A program made the position numbers and the translations under genes. The notes beneath the pieces are model-generated. The model searched no databases, was not told where the DNA came from, and saw only the letters and a program-made list of their open reading frames with translations. Positions 36,180-44,225 of a stretch of 64,000 bases of DNA are shown here, one piece after another. Every line of letters begins with the position of its first letter. The stretch's first letter is position 1. The stretch comes from Microbulbifer harenosus (lineage in GTDB: Bacteria > Pseudomonadota > Gammaproteobacteria > Pseudomonadales > Cellvibrionaceae), in contig NZ_VANI01000020.1 in NCBI RefSeq assembly GCF_005771435.1, positions 1-64,000 on the forward strand, given 5' to 3'.

Positions 36180-37784
36180 ATGAACAATCCAATTTTAAAA
36201 GGTTTCAACCCAGACCCCTCCATCGTGCGGGTGGGCGACGACTATTACATCGCCACTTCCACTTTCGAGTGGTACCCCGGGGTGCAGATTCACCACTCCA
36301 AAGATCTGGTGAACTGGCGACTGGTCAGCCGCCCGCTCAACCGCGAGGCGCTGCTGGATATGCGCGGCAACCCGGATTCCTGCGGCATCTGGGCGCCCTG
36401 CCTGTCCTGGTGTGACGGATTGTTTTACCTGGTGTACACGGATGTAAAACGCTTCAATGGCAGCTTCAAAGACGCACACAACTACATCACCACCTGCGCC
36501 ACCATCGACGGCGAGTGGAGTGATCCGGTGTATGTGAACAGCAGTGGCTTCGATCCATCCCTGTTCCATGACGACGACGGCCGCAAGTGGTTCACCAATA
36601 TGGTGTGGGACCATCGCACCGGCAAGAATGCGTTCGGCGGTATCCTGCTGCAGGAGTATGACCCGACAGCGAAAAAACTCGTCGGCCCCATCACCAATAT
36701 TTTCCTCGGCACCGACGCGGGCCTGACCGAAGCGCCGCACATCTACAAGCGCAACGGTTATTACTACCTGCTCACCGCCGAGGGCGGAACCGGTTACGAG
36801 CACCGTATGACGTTCGCGCGGTCAAAGAATCTCGAAGGGCCCTACGAACTGGACCCACACGGCTATTTCCTGACCTCGGTAGACAACCCGGATCTGGTGC
36901 TGCAGCGCTCCGGTCACGGAGACTTCGTGGAAACCCCGCAGGGCGAGATTTTCGCGGTGCATCTTGCCACCCGCCCGCTGCCCGGAATCAAACGCAGCCC
37001 ACTGGGACGCGAAACCGCAATTCAGCGCGCGGAGTGGGGTGAAGACGGCTGGCTGCGGCTGGCGCACGGCAACAACCAGCCCCAGGCGAATGTCGACGCC
37101 CCGGACCTGCCGCCGCACCCGTGGCCGCAAGATCCTGCGCTGGATGAATTCGACAGTGCGCAGCTGCCAATGCACTACCAGTGGCTGCGCACCCCCTACC
37201 CGGAGAACTTTTACAGCCTGCAGGACCGTCCAGGTTTTCTGCGCCTGTACGGTAAACAATCCATCGGCAGCAGCTTTGAGCAAGCGCTGATCGCCCGCCG
37301 CCAGCAGGCTTTCTGCTTCACGGCCACCACAAAAGTGGAGTTTGTGCCGCAAACCTTCCAACAGATGGCGGGGCTGACCTGTTACTACAACGGCCAGAAA
37401 TTCCACTATCTGTATATCTCCCACGACGATGAGCACGGCAAGCATCTCGGCATAATGAGTCACAGCGAAGGTGAGGTGACCGACCTGCACTTCCCGCTGG
37501 GAAATTATGGCTCGGGTTCAGAAAAAGTAGTGCCGCTGCCAGCGAGTACGCCAATTTACCTGCGCGCACAGGTGAACTACGAGAAACTGGATTTCTTGTG
37601 GTCAGTGGATGGGGAAAAATGGCAGCAAGTCGGGGAGACGCTGGACTACAGCATTGTCTCCGACGAGGCGGGTCGCGGCGAGGGCGCGAGCTTTACCGGC
37701 GCCTTCGTGGGCATGGCCTGCCAGGATATTTCCGGGGCGGATTGCCCGGCGGATTTTGATTTCTTTGAGTATCTCGAGCGTTAA
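36180..37784 (+). CDS. Beta-xylosidase / GH43
   Basis: The 534-residue enzyme removes xylose from the ends of xylooligosaccharides. It has no signal peptide and so acts in the cytoplasm. The five-blade GH43 domain shows the general base Asp in FNPDPSIVRVGDDYYIATST, the modulating Asp in SSGFDPSLFHDDDGRKW, and the acid Glu in DAGLTEAPHIYKRNGYYYL. A beta-sandwich domain (about 325-534) follows, as in GH43 subfamily 11. An AAGGA site precedes the ATG by 4 bases. It is 62 bp after the transporter gene, so the two are likely co-transcribed. Confidence 0.92.
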   Translation: MNNPILKGFNPDPSIVRVGDDYYIATSTFEWYPGVQIHHSKDLVNWRLVSRPLNREALLDMRGNPDSCGIWAPCLSWCDGLFYLVYTDVKRFNGSFKDAHNYITTCATIDGEWSDPVYVNSSGFDPSLFHDDDGRKWFTNMVWDHRTGKNAFGGILLQEYDPTAKKLVGPITNIFLGTDAGLTEAPHIYKRNGYYYLLTAEGGTGYEHRMTFARSKNLEGPYELDPHGYFLTSVDNPDLVLQRSGHGDFVETPQGEIFAVHLATRPLPGIKRSPLGRETAIQRAEWGEDGWLRLAHGNNQPQANVDAPDLPPHPWPQDPALDEFDSAQLPMHYQWLRTPYPENFYSLQDRPGFLRLYGKQSIGSSFEQALIARRQQAFCFTATTKVEFVPQTFQQMAGLTCYYNGQKFHYLYISHDDEHGKHLGIMSHSEGEVTDLHFPLGNYGSGSEKVVPLPASTPIYLRAQVNYEKLDFLWSVDGEKWQQVGETLDYSIVSDEAGRGEGASFTGAFVGMACQDISGADCPADFDFFEYLER

Positions 37785-37861
37785 CCGATAGGCCGAAAAC
37801 GCAAATCCTCACAGGATGTCCAGAAGTTGTAATGGTGAGTAGTCTCTCTCACAAACCCTTC

Positions 37862-37891
37862 GCCCGGCGTGCTTTACCCCGGGCTTTTTTT
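37862..37891 (+). terminator. Rho-independent terminator after GH43
   Basis: GCCCGG (37862-37867) pairs with CCGGGC (37879-37884), followed by seven T. It separates the GH43 gene from the convergent regulator gene. Confidence 0.75.
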
Positions 37892-37909
37892 ATTCAGCGG
37901 TAGTCGGCT

Positions 37910-38587
37910 TTAGACCTCAAATACAAAGCCCTGCTGAGTGAGTTCGCGGTATACCTTCAGGTCAAACCGGTACAGATTGGCGGCGCGGTAACTGACACCA
38001 GACTGCTTTTCATCCGTAGACACAAGCAGGTTCATCTTCATCATCTTGCGGCGAAAGTTGGGTTTGTCGAGGGTGATATCCAACACGGCTTCGTACAGCC
38101 GCTGCAGCTCAAATAGCGTGAATTTTTCCGGCAGTAAATTGAAGCCAATGGGCTCGTGGCGCACTTTGTGCTTGAGCCGTGCCAGGGCTTTACTGAGAAT
38201 GCTGCCGTGATCAAAAATCAATTCCGGGGTTTCGCGCACATTGACCCAACGCGCATCCAGTTCGGATTTACCCACGGAAAGCACATGGGCATCTGAGCGC
38301 ACCAGGGCGAAAAAGGCGACGGTGATGATACGCTCCCCCGGGTGTCGTTCCACCTCGCTGAAGGCGTGCAGCTGCTCGAGAAAAATATCCCGCACCCCGG
38401 TGCGGTCCAGCAGTACGCGACTGGCGGCCTGTTCCAGGGTTTCCCCTTCTTTCAACCAGTCTCCAGGCAGGCCCCAGCGGCCACGGCTCTCGCCCTCGCC
38501 GTGCTTGACGATCAGTACTTTCAGTTCGCCGTCGTCGAAGCCGAAAATGACGTTGTCTACGGTGAGTGCGTGTCTCGGGGTCTGCAT
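37910..38587 (-). CDS. NrtR/AraR-like transcriptional regulator with degenerate Nudix domain
   Basis: The 225-residue protein has an N-terminal Nudix fold (about 1-140) and a C-terminal winged helix (about 150-225, FTLFELQRLYEAVLDITLDK and FRRKMMKM). The Nudix box reads GDWLKEGETLEQAASRVLLD followed by RTGV. The catalytic REUxEE is replaced by RVLLDR, so hydrolase activity is unlikely and the domain probably senses a ligand. Regulators of this build control NAD synthesis or pentose use in several bacteria. Its place by xylan genes suggests pentose control. Confidence 0.85.
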   Translation of the reverse strand: MQTPRHALTVDNVIFGFDDGELKVLIVKHGEGESRGRWGLPGDWLKEGETLEQAASRVLLDRTGVRDIFLEQLHAFSEVERHPGERIITVAFFALVRSDAHVLSVGKSELDARWVNVRETPELIFDHGSILSKALARLKHKVRHEPIGFNLLPEKFTLFELQRLYEAVLDITLDKPNFRRKMMKMNLLVSTDEKQSGVSYRAANLYRFDLKVYRELTQQGFVFEV

Positions 38588-38830
38588 AGTTCCGTTGTAT
38601 GTCCGCTGCCGGCGCCCCCGGATTCTACCGCTATCCCCAGGGCCGGGTATTTTGTTTTGCGTTAAAGCTGCGGATTATTCCACAGAACGCGGTGTCCCGC
38701 AGCGCCAGTCCCTTCTTGCCTACCCGGTGTGCGGAATTACAGCATCTACACTAAAGTGAATCTTCCGATGCAGGAAGTGACCTAAAAAAATGATATGGTC
38801 ACACCCTGTTTACCTGTGATGGACTCTTTT

Positions 38831-39256
38831 ATGAAAAAGCTATTCCTTGCTGTCGCTGCCGTTTTCGCTTCTCTTTTGCTGTCTACCCAGCTGGCGTTTG
38901 CCGATGTGGTGGGACGCTGGAAGACCATTGATGATGAGACGGGCCAGCCGAAGTCGATTGTGGAGATTTACGAGCAGGGCGGAAAATACTACGGCCGCGT
39001 GGTGGATCTGTTGACGAAGCCGGACGATACGGTGTGCGATGCCTGCCCGGGGGCGCTGAAGGGCCAGAAAATAGTCGGTATGAATGTGATTACCGATATG
39101 GTGAAAAAGGGTGATGTGTACGAGGGCGGGAAAATTCTCGACCCAGCGAAGGGCAAGGTGTACGACTGCAAGATGTGGCTGGAAGGCGGCAATCTGATGG
39201 TGCGGGGTTATCTCGGGTTCTTCTACCGCACGCAGACGTGGTATCCGGCAAACTGA
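38831..39256 (+). CDS. DUF2147 secreted protein
   Basis: The 141-residue protein has a clear signal peptide (MKKLFLAVAAVFASLLLS to AFA). The mature part shows the DUF2147 pattern: VVGRWKTIDDETGQPKSIVE at the start, then YYGRVVDLL, a cysteine pair in VCDACPG, and a C-terminal LGFFYRTQTWYP. The family is a small secreted beta-barrel of unknown function. Its codons lean to G/T endings and it ends just before palindrome A4. Confidence 0.88.
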   Translation: MKKLFLAVAAVFASLLLSTQLAFADVVGRWKTIDDETGQPKSIVEIYEQGGKYYGRVVDLLTKPDDTVCDACPGALKGQKIVGMNVITDMVKKGDVYEGGKILDPAKGKVYDCKMWLEGGNLMVRGYLGFFYRTQTWYPAN

Positions 39257-39291
39257 GTAAGCACTGAATTCAATTTCGTGGCGGTCTGGCA

Positions 39292-39387
39292 CAGGGAGGC
39301 GGGTTTCCGGAACCGCTGTGAATACATCCCTGTACGCTGCGTCGGCGACGTCCATGTCGCCGACGCTTCCGGAAACCCGCCTCCCTG
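39292..39387 (-). repeat. Nested palindrome element A, copy 4
   Basis: Outer arms of 21 bp are perfect (39292-39312 and 39367-39387). The inner hairpin (39339-39349 / 39356-39366) matches copy 1, with a variant loop (ATGGAC on the minus strand). The tail reads AGCGTACAGGGATGTATTCA on the minus strand. It lies between the convergent DUF2147 and emrB-like genes. Confidence 0.9.
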
Positions 39388-39436
39388 CACCAGCCCTTCA
39401 ATTCTGAGTTCTGTGCACTTGGTCCCGACGCGAAAG

Positions 39437-39500
39437 CCTCTTGGTGGCCCTGTGCGGAACGATTGCCGATGAGGTTGTGGAGCACAGGGCCACCAAGAGG
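39437..39500. repeat. Second hairpin at locus 4, unlike element B
   Basis: Perfect 19-bp arms (39437-39455 and 39482-39500) surround a 26-nt loop. It occupies the place where element B sits at the other three loci. However, it lacks the inner hairpin, the AGGGAC loop and the conserved tail. It may be a stripped B element or an unrelated hairpin. Confidence 0.8.
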
Positions 39501-39520
39501 CTGCCACCCCACCCGCTACC

Positions 39521-39565
39521 GTGCCACCCGCTACCGTGCCACCCGCTACCCTGCCACCCGCTACC
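39521..39565. repeat. 15-bp tandem repeat, three copies
   Basis: The unit GTGCCACCCGCTACC occurs at 39521-39535 and 39536-39550, with a one-base variant at 39551-39565 and a partial copy just before. It is non-coding and abuts the 3' end of the efflux gene. Confidence 0.9.
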
Positions 39566-39577
39566 GAACCAAAAACC

Positions 39578-41101
39578 CTACCCCTTCCGATCCGGGTTCG
39601 ACAATAAAAACACCAGCGGCATGGCCGCGATATTGATCCACATCAGCATCTGGAAGTCGTTCACATATGAGATCTCCGCCGCCTGCTGGGTAATGGTGTT
39701 CATCACTTCCGCCGGTAACGCAGCAATCTGGTCGGCGGAAGGCAGGCTCATGCTCGGCGGGATCTGCACCCGTTCGCCCAGCTGCTGCTGGTTTATCCAC
39801 AGGTTGCGCGTGAGTGCGGCCATGACGATGGACACACCGATACTGCTGCCGAGGTTGCGCGAGAGGCTGAACAGCGCGGTGGCTTCGCCGCGCAGGCGCG
39901 GTTCGAGGGTGGCGTAGGCCAGGGTGGAGATGGGGACGAACACGAGGCCGAGCCCGAGCCCCTGCACCACGCCGCTGACGATCAGATCGTGTTGGCTCAC
40001 CTGCAGATTGAAGCCGGTCATCTGCCACAGGGACAGGGAGATCAGTGCCATTCCCAAAAGGATCAACGCGCGCGCGTCGAAGTGCTGCATCAACCGGCTC
40101 ACCAGCATCATCGAGATCATGGTGCCGATGCCCCGTGGCATCAGGATCAGGCCGGTGGTGACCACCGGGTAGCCTTTCCATTGCTGCAGGAAAGACGGCA
40201 GCAGGGCCATGGTGGCGAGCAGGGTAATGCCGACCACGAAAATGAACGCAACGCCCGACGCATAGTTTTTGTCGCGGAACAGCCCCGGTGACAGGAACGG
40301 GTTGCTGGTGGTGCGCGAGTGCACGATAAAAAGATACAGACCCAGCGCGGCGGCGATGGCGTAGAGCTGAATTTCCAGCGCTTCGAACCACTCTACCTGT
40401 TCGCCGCGGTCGAGCAGCATCTGCAGGGCGCCCACTGCCAGCGCGAGCATGGCGAAGCCGAAGGCGTCGAAGCGCTGCTTGCGGGTTTCGGTTTCCGGCA
40501 CGAAGAAGTAGATCCCGAGCATCGAGAGGATGCCGAACGGCAGGTTGATGTAGAACACCCAGCGCCAGGAATAGTACTCGGTGAGCCAGCCACCCAGGGT
40601 CGGGCCGAGGATCGGGCCGATCATCACGCCCACGCCCCAGATGCCCATGGCGGACGCGTGTTTTTCCTTGGGGAAGGTATCGAGCAGGGTGGCCTGGGAC
40701 AGCGGTACCAGGGAGGCGCCGAACACGCCCTGTAGCAGCCGCCACAGGATCATTTCATTCAGGCTGCCGGCCTGGCCGCACAGCATGGAGGTGACGGTGA
40801 AGCCTCCCACCGACCACAGGAACAGTTGGCGGCGGCCGAAGCGCTGGGCGAGATATCCCACCGGCGCGGTCATGATCGCGGCGGCGACGATATAGGAGGT
40901 GAGTACCCAGGTGATCTGGTCGCTGCTGGCGCCGAGGCTGCCCTGCATATGCGGCAGGGCCACGTTGGCGATGGTGGTGTCGAGCACCTGGATGATGGTG
41001 GCGAGCATCACGCTGAGCGCGATCAGCAGCTCGCTGCCACCCGCTCTGCTCTGCGTGCCCGGCGCGGACAGAGCGCCTGCTGGCTGTGCCGTGTGACTCA
41101 T
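39578..41101 (-). CDS. emrB: Multidrug efflux MFS transporter, DHA2 (EmrB/QacA) family
   Basis: The 507-residue inner-membrane carrier has about 14 hydrophobic segments. Motifs include LDTTIANVALPHMQGSLGAS near the first helix, YLAQRFGRRQLFLWSVGGF (motif A), and GVGVMIGPILGPTLGGWLTE (motif C of drug antiporters). It follows the EmrA-like adaptor with a 15-bp gap. With the MarR-type gene it forms the usual emrRAB order. An outer-membrane channel of the TolC type must be supplied from elsewhere. The symbol is by family resemblance. Confidence 0.92.
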   Translation of the reverse strand: MSHTAQPAGALSAPGTQSRAGGSELLIALSVMLATIIQVLDTTIANVALPHMQGSLGASSDQITWVLTSYIVAAAIMTAPVGYLAQRFGRRQLFLWSVGGFTVTSMLCGQAGSLNEMILWRLLQGVFGASLVPLSQATLLDTFPKEKHASAMGIWGVGVMIGPILGPTLGGWLTEYYSWRWVFYINLPFGILSMLGIYFFVPETETRKQRFDAFGFAMLALAVGALQMLLDRGEQVEWFEALEIQLYAIAAALGLYLFIVHSRTTSNPFLSPGLFRDKNYASGVAFIFVVGITLLATMALLPSFLQQWKGYPVVTTGLILMPRGIGTMISMMLVSRLMQHFDARALILLGMALISLSLWQMTGFNLQVSQHDLIVSGVVQGLGLGLVFVPISTLAYATLEPRLRGEATALFSLSRNLGSSIGVSIVMAALTRNLWINQQQLGERVQIPPSMSLPSADQIAALPAEVMNTITQQAAEISYVNDFQMLMWINIAAMPLVFLLSNPDRKG

Positions 41102-41116
41102 AACCGCCGCGCCCGC

Positions 41117-42211
41117 TTAGAGTACGACGCGGCTGTCACTGCCATTGGCAGCGCGGGCGGAGACCAGTTTCTTGTCTTCGGTAGTGTCGATGACGACTTC
41201 CGCACTCATACCAGCGCGCAGTACCGGGGCCTGGCTGTCAGCAATATGGTCCACAGGCAACAGGCGCAGGCGCACCGGTACCCGCTGCACTACTTTCACC
41301 CAGTTGCCACTGGCGTTCTGCGCCGGAATCAGTGCAAATTCACTGCCGGCGGCGCCACTCAGGCTTTCCACCAGCGCCTGGAATTTCACTCCGGGGTAGG
41401 CGTCCACGGTAATTTCCGCCTGCTGCCCCGCCTGCACATGCTCCAACTGGGTTTCTTTCAGGTTGGCCTCAACCCACATGTCGTCACTGCTCAGCAGTGT
41501 CACTACAGACATGCCGGTTACCGCCAGCTCGCCCACCTGCGGGACCTCGTTGGCGACCACGCCGGAAACCGGCGCGACGATGCGGGTACGGGAAAGCTGG
41601 TAGCGGGCCTTGTCGAGCTGCGCCTGGGCCACCATCACATCCGCCTGCTGCTCCAGCGGCACCTGCGAGTTGCCGCCGAGTTCCGCGCGCAGGCTGGCAA
41701 GCTTTTCCGAGTTGATGGCGATTTTTGCTTTGGCCTGATCCAGTTTCTGGCGGGATTCATCCAGCTGGGCTTCCGACAGCGCCACCTTGCCGAGCTTTTC
41801 ATTGCGATCCAGCTGCCGGCGGTAAAACTCCGCATCGGTCTGGGCCTGTTGCAACTCCGCTTCCGCCTCGGCGTAATCCGCCTGGCGCGCGTGCACCTGG
41901 TTTTTCACCTGCGCCAGATGGGCTTCCGCCTCCGCCACCGCGAGGCGGAAGCTGGTGTCATCCAGCTGCACCAGCAGATCGCCCTTGTTGACGTGCTGGT
42001 TGGCCTTGATCGGCACCTCGGCGACGATGCCGCTCACTTCCAGGGAGAGGGCGAGCTTGTCGGCCTTCACGTAGGCGTTGTCTGTGTGCACGCTACCGCC
42101 GCCGCCCCAAATACACCAGGCCGCCACCGCACCGGCCACGGCGATACCGAGCCCTAAAGCCAAACGGCGGGATCTGGATTTATTCACAACCTCACTTACA
42201 ACCTCAGTCAC
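41117..42211 (-). CDS. emrA: Efflux adaptor (HlyD/EmrA family)
   Basis: The 364-residue periplasmic adaptor bridges the MFS pump and an outer-membrane channel. One N-terminal membrane anchor (LALGLGIAVAGAVAAWCIW) is followed by a first biotinyl-lipoyl half (KADKLALSLEVSGIVAEVPI). A long coiled-coil hairpin (about 105-205, AEAEAELQQAQTDAEFYRRQ) comes next, and then the second lipoyl half (ARYQLSRTRIVAPVSGVVAN) and a beta-barrel. The GTG start overlaps the marR stop (GTGA). Confidence 0.92.
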   Translation of the reverse strand: MTEVVSEVVNKSRSRRLALGLGIAVAGAVAAWCIWGGGGSVHTDNAYVKADKLALSLEVSGIVAEVPIKANQHVNKGDLLVQLDDTSFRLAVAEAEAHLAQVKNQVHARQADYAEAEAELQQAQTDAEFYRRQLDRNEKLGKVALSEAQLDESRQKLDQAKAKIAINSEKLASLRAELGGNSQVPLEQQADVMVAQAQLDKARYQLSRTRIVAPVSGVVANEVPQVGELAVTGMSVVTLLSSDDMWVEANLKETQLEHVQAGQQAEITVDAYPGVKFQALVESLSGAAGSEFALIPAQNASGNWVKVVQRVPVRLRLLPVDHIADSQAPVLRAGMSAEVVIDTTEDKKLVSARAANGSDSRVVL

Positions 42212-42654
42212 TCAACAGTCTCCTCTCGGCTCAGGTTTTCACGTACCCGGCTCAGTAAATGCATCAGTTGCCGCTGCTCCTCCGCGGTAATACCGGCCAG
42301 GGCCTGGGCGCGGGCCTCTACGGCGAGGCCGTGCAGGGTGTCCAGCACCGGCGCCGCCGCATCGGTGAGAAAGATCCGATAGCAGCGCCGATCCTGCGGA
42401 TCCTGGCGGCGCTCGACCAACCCCTCGGCCTGCAACAGGTCAATCTGGCGGGCCAGGCTGATCGGCGCCACATCCATACGCTCCGCCAGTTCCGCCTGCT
42501 TCATGCCCTGTTCCTTGTTCAGGATCCACAGCACCTGCCAACGGGCGCGAGTAAGACCGTGGGACTTGGCCCGACGGTCGAAATTACGTTTCAGCAGGCG
42601 TGCGGCGGTATGCAGCTCAAAACCGAGCTGGGCCGCGCTATCGGTATTATTCAT
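42208..42654 (-). CDS. MarR-family transcriptional regulator
   Basis: The 148-residue winged-helix protein is the likely repressor of the efflux operon it heads. The recognition region is KQAELAERMDVAPISLARQI, and the wing DLLQAEGLVERRQDPQDRRCYRIFLT is typical of MarR/SlyA. The ATG at 42654 is preferred over a GTG at 42660. A perfect 14-bp palindrome lies about 50 bp upstream. It overlaps emrA by 4 nt, so regulator and pump are translated together. Confidence 0.9.
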   Translation of the reverse strand: MNNTDSAAQLGFELHTAARLLKRNFDRRAKSHGLTRARWQVLWILNKEQGMKQAELAERMDVAPISLARQIDLLQAEGLVERRQDPQDRRCYRIFLTDAAAPVLDTLHGLAVEARAQALAGITAEEQRQLMHLLSRVRENLSREETVE

Positions 42655-42703
42655 GGGCACTCAGAAGTTGGCGCGAGGAGATAGGTACTCAAGGCCGCGA
42701 ATT

Positions 42704-42717
42704 ATAAGCATGCTTAT
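42704..42717. promoter_or_regulatory. Palindromic operator upstream of the emrRAB-like operon
   Basis: ATAAGCATGCTTAT is a perfect 14-bp palindrome in an AT-rich stretch, 50 bp before the MarR start. Size, symmetry and placement fit a MarR dimer site for autorepression. Confidence 0.6.
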
Positions 42718-42774
42718 GAATATTGCAAACCCACCGCACTCTCCAGGTCGGGGGACCACCGGTACCTTCCCTAC

Positions 42775-42806
42775 AAAAAGAAAAGGCCACCCGCTTGGAT
42801 GGCCTT
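42775..42806 (-). terminator. Rho-independent terminator after the DUF1566 gene
   Basis: On the minus strand AAGGCCA (800-806) pairs with TGGCCTT (783-789), followed by TTCTTTTT. It lies 35 bp after the stop of the DUF1566 lipoprotein gene and ends the three-gene redox cluster. Confidence 0.7.
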
Positions 42807-42840
42807 TAGTGTCTTGTTGCATTGCGGACAGGGCGGTTTT

Positions 42841-44223
42841 TTATCGGGCGTCGCGCACCAGGCGGATGGCTTTGGGTTTTTCCCGTTCGCCGTAGGTGAG
42901 TGCGCCGGTGGCGAAATCCACATACCAGGAATAGTGGGTATGGAAATTGGCCGGCGACGAGGACCAGACGTCCGTTGAGGCGGCGCTGGAGAAAAGCACG
43001 CGGTTGATCGCCGGTCCCGCGCATTGCAGTTCGAGCAGGCTGCCCAGCTCGCGGATATTCGGCAGGCGCCAATCACCGTCGCCGGTGGCGGCACCCTTCC
43101 TGTCGAGTGCCGCCACATAGGTCAAAGCCTCAGCCCAGTTGAGCGCCAGGGGTTCGCCCCGGTCGCAGGCCGCTCCCGCGGACCCTTCCAGGCAGGCGCG
43201 CCAGATCAGGCCCGTTTCGGTGTCGGCAACAGAACCGTCGTCCTGTTGTCGATAGCGGGAGGCGGGTGCCGAGGCCGGGATCTGTTCGCTGTTGCAGCCC
43301 TGAGCGGCCGGCGCCGGGGCCGGGGCCGCCGACAGCGGCGGTACCGAAGCCGGGTTGGGGTCGCTTTTCCCGGGCCCGCCCGCCCAATCCCTGACCAGCC
43401 TGATATGGCGACCGTTGCCCCGTGGCATGGGCGCGGAGTAGCCGAACTGAAAGTTGACCGCCCACGCCCTCTGTTGCAATCCGGCGTCCGGCGAATGGCT
43501 CCAGTAAAAACCGTCTTTGGTGTTGGGAAAATAAGTGGTGTCGATGGCGGGGGCGCTGCGTCCGAAGTTCACCAGGCCGGAGAGTTCATCCATTGTCGGT
43601 ACACGCCAGTCGTTGAAGCCGCACAGACCGCGGCGGTTGGTTCGGCTGACGAATTCCTCGATATTGCAATAGGTGGCTGGCTGGCCTTCGACATAGCCGG
43701 TGCACTGCGCGTAGCGGCTGTTCCAGTCGCCGATGGCGCCGCCGTTGGCACTTTTGTCCGGGTTGTACCAGGTAAATACATCGTCGGCGTCGTGGCGTCC
43801 GCGGTTGCCGTAGATGCCGTCGCCCGGCTGTTTGACCTCCCACGCCAGGCCGGTGGTTTCATCCAGTACGCACTGCCAGCTCTGCGCGTCCCCGGGGAGC
43901 AGCTCGCCTTTGGCATCGACCTTGCGATAGGCAAAGCCGGCGGCGCCATCGGCGCGCCCTTCACCGGCGATGTCCCGGCCGTGATTACAGTCCTGCTGGC
44001 TGAGGATATCGCCCACCATGGATTCCCCATCGGGCAACCGCTCGAGGTCAATGATTGCGGTGCAATCGCTATTGACGCCCCTGGGATAATTGGCGCCCCA
44101 GGTGATGCCGGTATCGTTGAGCCGTGCCTGTGGCGAGGATTCCCGCCCGGATTCCGAGCATCCGTTCAGGTAGGTGATTGCCAAAGCCAGCGCAATGACC
44201 TTCGCAGTTTTATCCCCGAACAT
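42841..44223 (-). CDS. DUF1566-domain lipoprotein (two copies of the domain)
   Basis: The 460-residue protein starts at ATG 44223, with a lipoprotein signal (VIALALAITYLNGC). It holds two DUF1566-type modules. The first (about 60-310) has TGLAWEVKQPGDGIYGNRG, GFNDWRVPTMDELSGLV and GRHIRLVRDW. The second (about 345-460) has TETGLIWRACLEG, DWRLPNIRELGSLLE and KAIRLVRDA. A Pro/Ala linker joins them. DUF1566 is related to Fimbrobacter-type/formylglycine-enzyme-like surface domains of unclear role. It begins 2 bp after the DUF1552 stop, so it is co-transcribed and probably works at the same surface. Confidence 0.82.
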   Translation of the reverse strand: MFGDKTAKVIALALAITYLNGCSESGRESSPQARLNDTGITWGANYPRGVNSDCTAIIDLERLPDGESMVGDILSQQDCNHGRDIAGEGRADGAAGFAYRKVDAKGELLPGDAQSWQCVLDETTGLAWEVKQPGDGIYGNRGRHDADDVFTWYNPDKSANGGAIGDWNSRYAQCTGYVEGQPATYCNIEEFVSRTNRRGLCGFNDWRVPTMDELSGLVNFGRSAPAIDTTYFPNTKDGFYWSHSPDAGLQQRAWAVNFQFGYSAPMPRGNGRHIRLVRDWAGGPGKSDPNPASVPPLSAAPAPAPAAQGCNSEQIPASAPASRYRQQDDGSVADTETGLIWRACLEGSAGAACDRGEPLALNWAEALTYVAALDRKGAATGDGDWRLPNIRELGSLLELQCAGPAINRVLFSSAASTDVWSSSPANFHTHYSWYVDFATGALTYGEREKPKAIRLVRDAR

Positions 44224-44225
44224 AT

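Noticed and set aside
39437..39500. Calling the second hairpin at locus 4 a true B element
   Set aside because: Position fits but the AGGGAC loop, inner hairpin and 27-nt tail are absent.
39521..39565. CRISPR-like repeat
   Set aside because: Units are 15 bp and directly adjacent with no spacers; no cas genes in the window.
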